Positions 45,800-55,660 are shown, counted from the stretch's first letter. The stretch is 64,000 nucleotides of DNA from Pacificispira spongiicola (GCF_012926505.1 NZ_JABBNT010000002.1:806001-870000), one strand, 5' to 3'. The notes: generated by a model from the sequence alone, not told the origin. A program made the numbers and translations.

Positions 45800-47481
45800 C
45801 AGAGGTTTCCCAGACTTTCCCTGACACATCAACCCGTGCGGCCCGCCGCCGGTCCAAGGACGGCAACCGACTTTGGACCGGTGCGACGGCCCTCATCAGC
45901 CTGCTGCTGCTGGCACCGATCTTCTCGGTTTTCGTCGCAGCATCGGGCGACGGTCAGGGAAACTGGGGCCATCTGGTCGATACGGTTCTACCGAGATATG
46001 TCGCCAACACGCTGATCTTGATGCTGGGCGTCGGCGGCGTGACGCTGATCTTCGGCATTTCCAGCGCCTGGGCCGTCACCCGTTATGACTTTCCGGGACG
46101 ACGGTTTTTCGAATGGGCGTTACTGCTGCCCGCCGCCATCCCCGCCTATCTGATCGCTTATACCTATACCGATTTCCTGGAATATGCCGGGCCCGTGCAG
46201 GGATTGCTGCGCGACATTTTCGGCTGGCAGAGCGCGCGCGATTATTGGTTTCCCGAAATCCGCTCCATGGGTGGGGCCATGCTGGTCATCGGCGCGGTGC
46301 TTTACCCTTACGTCTATATGATGACCCGCACCGCCTTCCTGCTGACCCCAGGATCTCTGTTCGAGGCCGGTTTGCTGGCACGCCGGAACCTGTTGTTCGG
46401 GATTGCTCTTCCCCTCGCCCGGCCCGCGATCATCGCCGGTCTGGCCCTGGTCATGATGGAAACCATCAGCGATTTCGGTACCGTCGAATATTTCGCCGTC
46501 CGCACCCTGACGCTGGGCATCTTCAACGTCTGGCTGGGTATGAACGACCTGACGGCGGCGGCGCAGATCGCCTGTTTCGCCTTCCTGTTCATCCTGGCGC
46601 TGCTGGCCATAGAACTGCATGCACGGTCCCGCCGACGCTATTCCGACACCAGCAAGAAAGCCGTGCCGCTGAAACGCCTTCGGGCGCGGGGCGTTTCGTT
46701 GGCCGGTTGCTTGATCGCCTGTATCGCGCCCATCGCCGTCGGCTTCCTGCTGCCGGTCGGCGTGTTGCTGTCCTTCATCCTTCGGGGCTATTCGCTGGAC
46801 GTCACCCCGCAAGTCGTCGATGCTGGCGTCAATTCGCTGATCGTGTCCGGCGGCACGGCCCTGTTGGTAATCGGTGTCGCCGGGTTCCTGGTCTTCGTAT
46901 CGACCTATCGCGGCGGACCGATGTTGAAGCGTCTCGCCGCCCTGTCCGCCGTCGGTTATGCCTTTCCCGGCACGATCCTGGCCATCGGCGTCGTAACGGC
47001 GGCGGGTGCGTTGGATTCCGGTGCCGTGGCGGTTCTGCGCGACTGGCTAGGCTTCGATTTCCGGGGCTGGTTCAGCAGCGGCGTCGGTTTGGTTCTGTTC
47101 GCCTGCCTCGTCCGGTTTCAGGCCGTCGGCTATGGCGCGATTTCCGCCGGCATCCAGCGCCTGCCGCCGAACCTGATGAATGCCAGCCGCGTCCTGGGCC
47201 ACGGTTTCGGCGCCAGCCTGCGCAAGGTCGTCCTGCCGCTGATGCGCGGCTCCATTCTGGCGGGCGGGTTGCTGGTCTTCGTCGACGTGATGAAGGAACT
47301 GCCGATGACGCTGCTGCTGCGGCCTTTCAACTTCGAAACCTTGGCGACCTATGTCTACCAGTATGCCAAGGACGAGTTGCTGGAACAGGCGGCGATGCCC
47401 GCCCTGATGATCGTTATCGCCGGGATCGGCCCCGTCATGCTGATGAATGCCGCCCTGCGCCGGTTGACGCGCGGTAGCTGA
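45793..47481 (+). CDS. fbpB: Iron(III) ABC transporter permease (FbpB-like)
   Basis: A 562-residue permease with two fused BPD_transp_1 units, about 12 membrane helices (ISLLLLAPIFSVFVAAS, YVANTLILMLGVGGVTLI, then after residue 290 a second set). Two EAA loops are visible, each with a conserved Gly: LLARRNLLFGIALPLARPAI and SRVLGHGFGASLRKVVLPLM. Its start overlaps the fbpA stop, so the two are coupled. No ATPase gene (fbpC) follows; the next gene is convergent. Confidence 0.92.
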   Translation: MVTEVSQTFPDTSTRAARRRSKDGNRLWTGATALISLLLLAPIFSVFVAASGDGQGNWGHLVDTVLPRYVANTLILMLGVGGVTLIFGISSAWAVTRYDFPGRRFFEWALLLPAAIPAYLIAYTYTDFLEYAGPVQGLLRDIFGWQSARDYWFPEIRSMGGAMLVIGAVLYPYVYMMTRTAFLLTPGSLFEAGLLARRNLLFGIALPLARPAIIAGLALVMMETISDFGTVEYFAVRTLTLGIFNVWLGMNDLTAAAQIACFAFLFILALLAIELHARSRRRYSDTSKKAVPLKRLRARGVSLAGCLIACIAPIAVGFLLPVGVLLSFILRGYSLDVTPQVVDAGVNSLIVSGGTALLVIGVAGFLVFVSTYRGGPMLKRLAALSAVGYAFPGTILAIGVVTAAGALDSGAVAVLRDWLGFDFRGWFSSGVGLVLFACLVRFQAVGYGAISAGIQRLPPNLMNASRVLGHGFGASLRKVVLPLMRGSILAGGLLVFVDVMKELPMTLLLRPFNFETLATYVYQYAKDELLEQAAMPALMIVIAGIGPVMLMNAALRRLTRGS

Positions 47482-47482
47482 C

Positions 47483-48667
47483 TTAAAGGCTGGTCAGGAA
47501 GGCGATCAATGCGTCGCGGTCTTCTTTCGACAAGGCCATGAACCCTTTCCGTGCCCCAGCCGCCGATCCGTCGTGCCAAAGGATCGCCTCCGCCGCCCCC
47601 CGGGCCCGCCCGTCATGCAGCAGCGGGAAGGCCGGGTCCTTCTTCAACACCCGTCCCAATCCCCAGAGCGGTGCTGTCCGCCATTTCGCACTGTCCACCC
47701 CGCCTTCCGGCAAACCGTCATCCAGACCCGGCCCCATATCGTGCAAGGCGAGGTCGGTATAGGCATGCACCATGCCCGATCCCATCTGTTTCGGCAGGTC
47801 GGGGCGGTGGCACTGCGCGCAGCCGATCTTGGTAAACAGCATCTTTCCCAAGGCAGGCGGAGGATCGGGTTCCGGCGCGGCCAGATGGTCGGTGAACAGG
47901 GTCAGCAGCATCAAGCGCGCGCCGTCGATTTCCGGTTTCCCTTGCGCGCATCCATCCGACGGGCAAATCGGGACGGGCTGATAGTGGGAGGTGATCCCGA
48001 TATCCTGGGACAGTGCAGCCGCGTTCTGGGTGACCAGGGTCGGTTCAAGCGCTTTCCATCCGAAGAGTCCGGGCGTGAACTGGGGCCCGACCGCGTCCGC
48101 CAGCGCGCCGACGCCGTAAACTTGCGGCGCGACGCGGATAGACCAGCGCGCATCCGGTCCGGGATCGGGTGCGATGGTCAGGACCGGGCGGCGCAGTTCG
48201 TATTCCGTCCCGTCGGGAAATTGCCCCGACATCGGCTCCCAATCCAGGGAAAGCGATGCCTCAGGCGCAACATCCGGAACCGCGCGGTCCTGAATTTGCG
48301 TGCCGAAGACGGGATGCGCAGAAACCTTGCCGTCCTTGTCCACCACGCCGATGCGCACCAGCGCCGTAAGGAAGGGAGAGTTCGGTCCTTCCGGCGGCTT
48401 CCCGCGCCCACCCGCGCCATGGCAGGATGCACAGGACAGGCGATTGTAAAGCGGCCCCAGCCCGACCAAATCGTCCGGTCCGTTTGTGCCTGACGGCCGC
48501 CAGTGACCGTTGAAGATCAGACGCCCTTCCTCGTAAGCTTGCCGCATTTCGGCGGACAATCCGGCACGCGGCGCCAGCGGATCGGGCGGCAGATCCTGCG
48601 CATACGCGACCGTTCCCACGACCGCGAGACCACAGACAAGCAGACAGAAAGACAGAAACCTGAACAC
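47483..48667 (-). CDS. Dihaem DUF1111 oxidoreductase
   Basis: A 394-residue secreted protein: signal peptide ending AYAQD (about residue 24), haem c site CASCH near residue 78, and a second site CAQCH in the C-terminal half. The pattern GRLIFNGHWRPSG and LHDMGPGLDDG matches the DUF1111 thiol oxidoreductase family, which is often next to imelysin or iron-uptake genes. The gene converges with fbpB, one base apart, so a role in iron redox is possible but not shown. Confidence 0.88.
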   Translation of the reverse strand: MFRFLSFCLLVCGLAVVGTVAYAQDLPPDPLAPRAGLSAEMRQAYEEGRLIFNGHWRPSGTNGPDDLVGLGPLYNRLSCASCHGAGGRGKPPEGPNSPFLTALVRIGVVDKDGKVSAHPVFGTQIQDRAVPDVAPEASLSLDWEPMSGQFPDGTEYELRRPVLTIAPDPGPDARWSIRVAPQVYGVGALADAVGPQFTPGLFGWKALEPTLVTQNAAALSQDIGITSHYQPVPICPSDGCAQGKPEIDGARLMLLTLFTDHLAAPEPDPPPALGKMLFTKIGCAQCHRPDLPKQMGSGMVHAYTDLALHDMGPGLDDGLPEGGVDSAKWRTAPLWGLGRVLKKDPAFPLLHDGRARGAAEAILWHDGSAAGARKGFMALSKEDRDALIAFLTSL

Positions 48668-48728
48668 GAACCCTCAGGACAAGCTGGAGCGAGCGAAAGC
48701 GACACGCCCGCCTTCGGAACGCTCCCCT

Positions 48729-48780
48729 TCCGGAAGGCCCTCCCGGAAAGCCCACCCGGAAAACCCACCTGGAAAGTTCG
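48729..48780. repeat. Four tandem 13-bp repeats
   Basis: Four imperfect units in a row: TCCGGAAGGCCCT, CCCGGAAAGCCCA, CCCGGAAAACCCA and CCTGGAAAGTTCG. They end exactly at the base before the putA stop codon, in the gap to the next minus-strand gene. The core GGAAA is common to the last three units. Could be a replication-slippage tract or a binding array. Confidence 0.65.
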
Positions 48781-51700
48781 TCAGGCCTCCAACGTCATCA
48801 AGGACGCATTGCCACCCGCCGCCGTCGTGTCGATCGATACAGTGCGCTCCACGGCGAAGCGATGCAAGTATCGCGGCCCGCCCGCCTTCGGCCCGGTACC
48901 GCTCAACCCTTCGCCGCCGAAAGGTTGGACGCCGACGATCGCACCGATCTGATTGCGGTTCACATAGGCATTGCCGACCCGCAGACGTTTCAGCACCCGC
49001 GTGACCGTTTCGTCGATCCGGCTGTGTACCGCGCAGGTCAGACCGAACCCGGTGCCGTTGATCGCATCCACGACCGAGTCGATTTCCCCCGCCTTGAAAC
49101 GCACGATATGCAGGATGGGACCGAAATGTTCGGTCTTCAGCACATCGATGTTGGGGATTTCAAAGGCCATCGGCGCGACGAAGGTTCCCTTGTCGCAGGC
49201 GGCGGGCAGCGGGGTTTCGCCGACCTTCTTCGCCGTCTTGGACATATCCGCGATATGGGCGTTGAGGGCCGCTTTCGCCTCCGCATCGATGACGGGCCCG
49301 ACATCCGTGGACAGGAAGGCAGGATCGCCCATCTTCAATTCCTTCATCGCGCCGGCGATCATGGCGATCTGCTTGTCGGCCACGTCTTCCTGCACGAACA
49401 GGCAGCGCAGGGCGGAACACCGCTGCCCCGCGCTCTGGAAGGAGGAGATCAGAACATCGCGCGTCACCTGTTCCGGCAGGGCGGAACTGTCGACGATCAT
49501 CGCGTTCTGGCCGCCGGTTTCCGCGATCAGCGGCACGATCGGCCCGTCCCGATCCGCCAGCTTGCGATTGATCAGGCGCGCCGTGTCCGTCGACCCGGTG
49601 AAGGCGACCCCGCCCAGGCGGGGATCGGACAGCAGGGCATTCCCGATTGTCGGTCCATCGCCCGGCAAAAGATGGACCGCATCCGCCGGAACCCCCGCCG
49701 CATGCAGCAGCTTCACCGCCTCATAGGCGATGATTGGGGTTTGCTCCGCCGGTTTGGCGAGAACCGCATTCCCCGCCGCCAGCGCCGCCGCGACCTGACC
49801 GGAGAAAATGGCCAGTGGGAAGTTCCAGGGCGAAATACACAGGAAAACGCCCCGACCGTGCAGGCGTATCTGGTCGATTTCGCCGGTCGGCCCCGGCAGG
49901 TCGGTCGGACCGGCGAAATCCGCGCGCGCCATCGCCGCGTAGTAGCGCAGGAAATCCACGGCCTCGCGCAGTTCGGCGACGGCATCGGCCAGGGTTTTCC
50001 CGGCCTCCCGCATGACGATGGCCATAAGGCGCGCGCCATGGGCTTCGTACAGGTCCGCCGCGCGTTCCAGCGCCGCCGCCCGGTCCGTCGCCGGAACGTC
50101 GTCCCACAGCGGCTGGGCCCGCAATGCCCGTTCGAAGGCGTCCTTCGCCGTATCGGCCGTCGCCAGGGTAACATCGCCGACCTTGTAGCCACGATCCGCC
50201 GGGGAATAGACCGCCATCGCCTTGCCCGCGACCGGTGCGCCGCCGACAAGCGGGGCGGCGGTCCAGGGTTCTTTTTCCGCCTGTGCCATCGCCTCGCGCA
50301 GGATCAGCAGGGACGGCGCATCGGTGATGTCGTACCCGTCTGAATTCTTGCGCCCCTCGCCGAACAGGGCTTCCGGCATCGGGATCTGCGGATGGCGCAC
50401 CGGCGATAGGCGTTCCGCCTCCCGCAGCGGGTCGGCGATGATGTCCGCGATGGGCAAACGGTCGTCGACGATGCGGTTCACAAAACTGCTGTTCGCCCCG
50501 TTTTCCAGCAAACGCCGGACAAGATAGGCCAGAAGGTCTTCGTGGCTGCCCACCGGCGCATAAATGCGAACGGGATAGCCGCCGCCGTCGGAATGATCGC
50601 CCGCCTTGCCGACGACTTGATCGTACAGCGCGTCGCCCATACCGTGCAGGCGCTGGAATTCGAAATCGCTGCGATTTCCGGCCATTTCCGCGATGGCGGC
50701 GAAGGTATGCGCGTTATGCGTCGCGAAGCACGGATAGAAGGCGTCCTGTTCTTCCAACAGTTTCCGCGCGCAGGCCAGATAGGAGACGTCGGTCGATACC
50801 TTGCGCGTGAAAACGGGATAATCGGCCAGACCCAGTTCCTGGGCGCGTTTGATTTCCGTGTCCCAATAGGCCCCCTTCACCAGTCGCACCATCAGGCGGC
50901 GCTTGCCGCGTTTCGCGACATCGGCCAGCCATTCGACGAGCGGATAGGCGCGCTTCTGATAGGCTTGAACCGCCAGCCCCAGCCCATTCCAGCCCGCCAG
51001 ATCGGGGTCGAGAGCCAAGGCCTCGATGATATCCATGGAAATGTCGAGACGGTCCGTTTCCTCCGCATCGATGCACAGACCGATATCGTACTGTTTCGCC
51101 TGGACGCACAGGTCTTTCATGCGCGGCAGCAATTCGTCGAAGACGCGGGCTTCCTGGCCGAACTCGTACCGCGGATGCAAAGCCGACAGCTTCACCGAAA
51201 TGCCCGGTGCCTCGATCGAGCCACGCCCTTTCGCCGCCTTGCCGATCTTGTCGATGGCGGCGGAATAGGCCTCGAAATAGCGCAGGGCATCCGCCATGGT
51301 GCGCGCCGCTTCCCCCAGCATGTCATAGGAATAGCGGTAGCCCCGGCTTTCGAAGCCTTTCGCGCGGTCCAGCGCCTCGCCGATCTTGCGGCCCATGACG
51401 AATTGGCGCCCCATGACGCGCATCGCCTGGGTCACGGCCTGACGGATGACCGGTTCGCCGGACCGGTGCACCAGCTTGCGCATGACCCCACGCCAGTCGC
51501 TGTCCCCGCCGCTTTCGTTCACCCCGACGATACGTCCGGTCAGCATCAAGGCCCAGGTGGAGGCATTGACGAACCAACTTTCGGACTGACCCAGATGGCT
51601 TTCCCAATTCGCGCCGCCGATCTTGTCCTTGATCAGGGCATCCGCCGTTTCGTCGTCCGGGATGCGCAACAGCGCCTCCGCAAGGCACATCAGCACGACG

Positions 51701-51954
51701 CCTTCTTTCGACGACAGCTCGTATTCATGCATGAAGGCGTCGATACCCGACGATTTGACCCGGTCCTCGCGTACCTTCACGACAAGGTTCCGCGCCCGTT
51801 CCTCAATCCGGTCGCGCGCGGCGGCGCTCACGGAAGCCTGAGAAAGGCGCTCATCCAGGCAGACGACCTCGTCCAGGCGATAGGCCTCGCGCACGCGGCG
51901 GCGCAGGTCGGACAGGGAGGCATGACGGTCGGCTTGGGCTTGGGTCAGAAGCAT
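48781..51954 (-). CDS. putA: Bifunctional proline dehydrogenase / P5C dehydrogenase
   Basis: A 1057-residue two-domain enzyme that oxidises proline to glutamate. N-terminal half: PRODH barrel with RLVKGAYWDTEIKRAQELGL and FATHNAHTFAAIAEM; C-terminal half: aldehyde dehydrogenase with the Glu in LIAETGGQNAMI and the Cys in SAGQRCSALRCLF. It lacks the ribbon-helix-helix DNA-binding domain of enteric PutA, so it should not regulate itself. ATG 51954 (MLLTQAQADRH, AGGA site) is chosen over the longer frame. Divergent from an Lrp-type regulator. Confidence 0.95.
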   Translation of the reverse strand: MLLTQAQADRHASLSDLRRRVREAYRLDEVVCLDERLSQASVSAAARDRIEERARNLVVKVREDRVKSSGIDAFMHEYELSSKEGVVLMCLAEALLRIPDDETADALIKDKIGGANWESHLGQSESWFVNASTWALMLTGRIVGVNESGGDSDWRGVMRKLVHRSGEPVIRQAVTQAMRVMGRQFVMGRKIGEALDRAKGFESRGYRYSYDMLGEAARTMADALRYFEAYSAAIDKIGKAAKGRGSIEAPGISVKLSALHPRYEFGQEARVFDELLPRMKDLCVQAKQYDIGLCIDAEETDRLDISMDIIEALALDPDLAGWNGLGLAVQAYQKRAYPLVEWLADVAKRGKRRLMVRLVKGAYWDTEIKRAQELGLADYPVFTRKVSTDVSYLACARKLLEEQDAFYPCFATHNAHTFAAIAEMAGNRSDFEFQRLHGMGDALYDQVVGKAGDHSDGGGYPVRIYAPVGSHEDLLAYLVRRLLENGANSSFVNRIVDDRLPIADIIADPLREAERLSPVRHPQIPMPEALFGEGRKNSDGYDITDAPSLLILREAMAQAEKEPWTAAPLVGGAPVAGKAMAVYSPADRGYKVGDVTLATADTAKDAFERALRAQPLWDDVPATDRAAALERAADLYEAHGARLMAIVMREAGKTLADAVAELREAVDFLRYYAAMARADFAGPTDLPGPTGEIDQIRLHGRGVFLCISPWNFPLAIFSGQVAAALAAGNAVLAKPAEQTPIIAYEAVKLLHAAGVPADAVHLLPGDGPTIGNALLSDPRLGGVAFTGSTDTARLINRKLADRDGPIVPLIAETGGQNAMIVDSSALPEQVTRDVLISSFQSAGQRCSALRCLFVQEDVADKQIAMIAGAMKELKMGDPAFLSTDVGPVIDAEAKAALNAHIADMSKTAKKVGETPLPAACDKGTFVAPMAFEIPNIDVLKTEHFGPILHIVRFKAGEIDSVVDAINGTGFGLTCAVHSRIDETVTRVLKRLRVGNAYVNRNQIGAIVGVQPFGGEGLSGTGPKAGGPRYLHRFAVERTVSIDTTAAGGNASLMTLEA

Positions 51955-52050
51955 GGCGGTTTCCTGAAACGGAGTGGCGATGATCCCAAATGATACCGCC
52001 ACAACAGCCGAATGTGCTTCTGTTTTACAAATTCCAACGATATTTTATAA

Positions 52051-52069
52051 ATTGTTCAGCGCAAACAAT
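52051..52069. promoter_or_regulatory. Candidate Lrp-family operator between putA and its regulator
   Basis: Six-bp arms ATTGTT and AACAAT with a 7-base spacer in the AT-rich 131-base divergent region, 16 bases before the regulator's ATG. Placement fits autoregulation and control of putA by the Lrp-type protein. Confidence 0.45.
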
Positions 52070-52085
52070 AGAGAATTATGCTGCC

Positions 52086-52565
52086 ATGCCGGACTCCCAC
52101 AGGCCGCTCGACAAGATCGACCGGAATATTCTGCGCCTTCTGCAAACGGACGGACGCCTGACCAATGTGGAATTGGCACGACGGGTAAACCTGTCGCCCA
52201 CCCCCTGCCTGGAACGTGTCCGCCGGTTGGAAAAGGACGGATATATCCGGGGCTATTCGGCGCGGTTGAACCCGACCCGGCTAGAGGCCGGATTGACCGT
52301 CTTCGTTCAGGTCACGTTGGACCGGACGACCACCGACATCTTCGACCATTTCCGCGAAGCCGTGGCGAAGGAACCGGGCATCGCCGAATGCCATATGGTG
52401 GCAGGGGGCTTCGATTATCTGCTGAAGGTCCGAACCAAAGACATGGAACGGTTCCGGCATTTTCTGGGCGATGTGATCAACATGCTGCCCGGCGTGATTT
52501 CGACGGCTACGTATGTCGCGATGGAGACCGTGAAGGAAGGCGATTTTGTACCGATACCGGAGTGA
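52086..52565 (+). CDS. putR: Lrp/AsnC-family regulator of proline catabolism
   Basis: A 159-residue Lrp-family protein. HTH at about 10-50 (LDKIDRNILRLLQTDGRLTN, then LSPTPCLERVRRLEKDGYI) and a C-terminal RAM effector domain (AGLTVFVQVTLDR, MLPGVISTATYVAME). Divergently placed next to putA, as for PutR/Lrp activators that respond to proline. The putR name is by context. Starts at ATG 52086, not the longer frame. Confidence 0.88.
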   Translation: MPDSHRPLDKIDRNILRLLQTDGRLTNVELARRVNLSPTPCLERVRRLEKDGYIRGYSARLNPTRLEAGLTVFVQVTLDRTTTDIFDHFREAVAKEPGIAECHMVAGGFDYLLKVRTKDMERFRHFLGDVINMLPGVISTATYVAMETVKEGDFVPIPE

Positions 52566-52598
52566 CGGGTTCAACGAAGCCGTGTAACGTCGCGCGCG

Positions 52599-54512
52599 AT
52601 GTGTGGAATTGCCGGATATATCGACCTCGACCGCCGCAGCCCGGATGCCCTATTGGCCGAAACCGGGCGCGCGATGACGGACGCCATCTATCGACGCGGT
52701 CCCGATATGGGGGCCGTTTGGACCGATGAAGCGGCGGGTATCGCGCAAGGCTTCCGACGCCTTGCGATCATCGATCTGTCGGAGGCCGGTCACCAGCCGA
52801 TGCACAGCGCCGACGGTCGCTTCGTCATCACCTATAACGGCGAAATCTACAACTATCAGGACCTTGCGGAAGACCTTGCATCGCGCGGGCATCGGTTCCG
52901 CGGTCATTCCGATACGGAAGTGATGTTGGAACTCTTCGCCCGCGACGGCGTGGAAAAGACCCTGCCGCGTCTGATCGGCATGTTCGCCATCGCCCTGTGG
53001 GACCGACGGGACCGCCGCCTGACCCTGATCCGCGACCGTTTGGGCATCAAACCGGTTTACTTCGGTCGCCAGGGCCACCGCGTTTATTGGGGATCGGAAT
53101 TGAAGGCGATCCGCGCGCATCGGGATTTCGTTGCCCATGTCGACCCCGCCGCGATCAACGGGTTCCTGCAAGGCAACGCCGTCACCGCGCCGGCCTGTAT
53201 CTACCGTGACATACAAGCGCTGCCGCCGGGTCATCTGGCGACCGTCGCGGCCAACGGCGATATCGACATCCGCCCCTACTGGTCCATGGAAGACGTCGCG
53301 AAGGCACCGCAAACGACCCTGTCCCTGGACGAAGCGGTGGACGAAGCCGAACGCCTGATCGGCGACGCGGTGCGCCGCCGCATGGTGGCCGACGTGCCGC
53401 TGGGGGCGTTGCTGTCGGGCGGTATCGATTCTTCGACCGTCGTCGCCCTGATGCAGAAGGCATCGAACCGGCCGGTGAAGACCTACACAATCGGGTTCGG
53501 CGCGGCCGATTATGACGAGGCCACCCATGCCGAAGCCGTGGCCAAGCATCTGGGTACCGATCACCGGACCTTGTCTTTGTCACCCGATGCGGCGCGCGAC
53601 CTGATCCCCAACCTGCCCGACTGGTATGACGAACCCTTCGCGGATTCCTCCGCCCTGCCGACCTATTTGGTCAGCCGTCTGGCGCGGGAGGACGTGACCG
53701 TGGCCTTGAGCGGCGACGGCGGGGACGAGGTGTTCTTCGGTTACAATCGGCACAAGGCCCTTGGCGCGATGGAACGGCGGCTGGCGTCGGTGCCCGGTTT
53801 TGCCCGCCGCCTTGCCGGATGCGCCCTGGCCGCGCCGGGCCCGGCCCTGTGGGACAGTTTGGCGAACATGATCCCGGCGTCGAAACGTCCCCGGATGGCG
53901 GGGGTGAAGGTGCAGAAATTGGGCCGCGCCCTGCGCGCCGATACGGCGGATCAGCGCTATCTGGACGTTGTCACCCATTGGCCGGGAAACCTGACCGGTC
54001 AACACCCGCCGCCGCGCCTGCCGAAGGGCATCCCCGCCGGGGACGCGGCCTTGCGGGCGGCCTGGACCGACACGGTGACCTATCTGCCCAGCGATATTCT
54101 GACCAAGGTGGACCGGGCCAGCATGGCGGTCAGCCTGGAAGCGCGCGTGCCTCTGCTGGACCATCGGGTCGTCGAATTCGCCTGGACCCTGCCGACGGAA
54201 TACAAAATCCACAACGGCGTGACCAAATATCCGTTACGCGAAATCCTGTACCGGCATGTGCCGCGCGCCCTGGTGGACCGCCCGAAATCCGGCTTCGCCA
54301 TTCCGTTGGGCGACTGGCTGGCCGGGCCGTTGCGCGATTGGGCCGAAAGCCTGCTGAACGAAGACCGAATCGCCAAACGCGGCTGGATCGATCCGGCGCC
54401 CGTACGGAAGGCTTGGAGCGATCATCTGGCCGGTCGCGGCGCACGGGCGGAAGCCCTGTGGGGCATCTGCATGCTGGAAGCCTGGGCGGAACGCTGGATC
54501 GGTACGCCATGA
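52599..54512 (+). CDS. asnB: Glutamine-hydrolysing asparagine synthase
   Basis: A 637-residue class II amidotransferase. The N-terminal Ntn-glutaminase begins MCGIAGYIDL with the Cys2 nucleophile; the C-terminal synthetase has the PP-loop ALLSGGIDSSTVVALM and LSGDGGDEVFFGYNRHKALG. It overlaps the glycosyltransferase gene by four bases, so it may amidate a sugar or amino acid in polysaccharide synthesis instead of (or besides) making asparagine. Confidence 0.92.
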   Translation: MCGIAGYIDLDRRSPDALLAETGRAMTDAIYRRGPDMGAVWTDEAAGIAQGFRRLAIIDLSEAGHQPMHSADGRFVITYNGEIYNYQDLAEDLASRGHRFRGHSDTEVMLELFARDGVEKTLPRLIGMFAIALWDRRDRRLTLIRDRLGIKPVYFGRQGHRVYWGSELKAIRAHRDFVAHVDPAAINGFLQGNAVTAPACIYRDIQALPPGHLATVAANGDIDIRPYWSMEDVAKAPQTTLSLDEAVDEAERLIGDAVRRRMVADVPLGALLSGGIDSSTVVALMQKASNRPVKTYTIGFGAADYDEATHAEAVAKHLGTDHRTLSLSPDAARDLIPNLPDWYDEPFADSSALPTYLVSRLAREDVTVALSGDGGDEVFFGYNRHKALGAMERRLASVPGFARRLAGCALAAPGPALWDSLANMIPASKRPRMAGVKVQKLGRALRADTADQRYLDVVTHWPGNLTGQHPPPRLPKGIPAGDAALRAAWTDTVTYLPSDILTKVDRASMAVSLEARVPLLDHRVVEFAWTLPTEYKIHNGVTKYPLREILYRHVPRALVDRPKSGFAIPLGDWLAGPLRDWAESLLNEDRIAKRGWIDPAPVRKAWSDHLAGRGARAEALWGICMLEAWAERWIGTP

Positions 54513-55660
54513 GCCGGATCGACCTCACCGGAAAAAGCGTCCTCTTCCTGGTCACGGAAGATTGGTATTTCTGGTCCCATCGCCTGCCCTTCGCCCGGGC
54601 GGCACGGGATGCCGGGGCAACGGTGCTGGTCGCCTGCCGCTATCAGGATCACCGCCTGAAGATCGAATCGGAAGGCTTTACCGCGATCCACGTTCCCTTC
54701 GATCGATCAGGCTTGAACCCGATCCGGGATTTCAAAACCTACAAGCACATCCTGGAAATCTATCTCCGGCACAAGCCGAACCTTGTGCATCAGGTCGCGA
54801 TGAAGCCCGTCCTGTATGGCAGCATTGCCGCCGCGAAGGCGGACCTGCCCGCCGTGGTGAACGCGATGGCCGGTTTGGGTTTCCTGTTCATATCGAACAG
54901 TTGGAAAATGCGGCTGTTGCGTCCGGTGATTGAACGCCTGTTCCGCAAGCTCAACAACCGCCGCCATACAAAGCTGATCGTGCAGAACGGCGACGATGCG
55001 GAACTGTTCATTTCCCGCATCGGGGTCGAACCCGAACAGATCACCGTAATCCGGGGATCGGGCGTGAACACGGATCGTTTCCACCCGATGCCCGAACGGC
55101 CCGGCACGCCGGTCGCCGTCTGTGTCAGCCGCATGCTGTGGGACAAGGGGATCGGGGAATTGGTCGCCGCGGCACGTCTATTGAAACAACGCGGCGTGGC
55201 CCTGACCGTCCGTCTGGTCGGGCCGACGGATATGAATCCGGCCAGCATCCCCCAGGAAACGCTGGATTCCTGGCAAGCGGAAGGCGTCGTGGAGATTCTG
55301 GGGCCGCGCGACGATATCGCCGGGGTTTACGCCGATGCGCATATCGCGGTGCTGCCGTCCTATCGCGAAGGCCTGCCGAAGTCGCTGCTGGAAGGGGCGG
55401 CCTGCGCGCGGGCGGTGGTTGCGACCGACGTGCCCGGCTGCCGCGAAATTTGCCGTGACGGCGAAACCGGAATCCGGGTTCCGCTGAAATCGGTGGAACC
55501 GCTGGCCGATGCGCTGCAACGGCTTGCCGAAGACAAGGACCTGCGCCGGTCTCTCGGCCGCGGCGCGCGGCATGCCGTCGAAGAAGACTTTGCCGAAGAA
55601 ATCGTGGTGGGGGAAACTCTCGCGCTCTACGCGACAATGATGGGAGGATGGCGCCGATGA
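54509..55660 (+). CDS. Glycosyltransferase family 4 protein
   Basis: A 383-residue GT-B enzyme. Conserved parts: N-terminal SVLFLVTEDWYFWSHRLPF, the linker VIRGSGVNTDRFHP, and in the C-terminal domain VCVSRMLWDKGIGELVAAAR with the donor-site Glu motif PSYREGLPKSLLEGAACARA. It transfers a sugar onto a lipid-linked or O-antigen chain. ATG 54509 is fixed by the ATGA overlap with asnB. SDR gene follows with overlap. Confidence 0.9.
   Translation: MSRIDLTGKSVLFLVTEDWYFWSHRLPFARAARDAGATVLVACRYQDHRLKIESEGFTAIHVPFDRSGLNPIRDFKTYKHILEIYLRHKPNLVHQVAMKPVLYGSIAAAKADLPAVVNAMAGLGFLFISNSWKMRLLRPVIERLFRKLNNRRHTKLIVQNGDDAELFISRIGVEPEQITVIRGSGVNTDRFHPMPERPGTPVAVCVSRMLWDKGIGELVAAARLLKQRGVALTVRLVGPTDMNPASIPQETLDSWQAEGVVEILGPRDDIAGVYADAHIAVLPSYREGLPKSLLEGAACARAVVATDVPGCREICRDGETGIRVPLKSVEPLADALQRLAEDKDLRRSLGRGARHAVEEDFAEEIVVGETLALYATMMGGWRR

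Noticed and set aside
48862-51993. Two long plus-strand frames opposite putA
   Set aside because: Antisense shadows; PutA motifs are unambiguous on the other strand.
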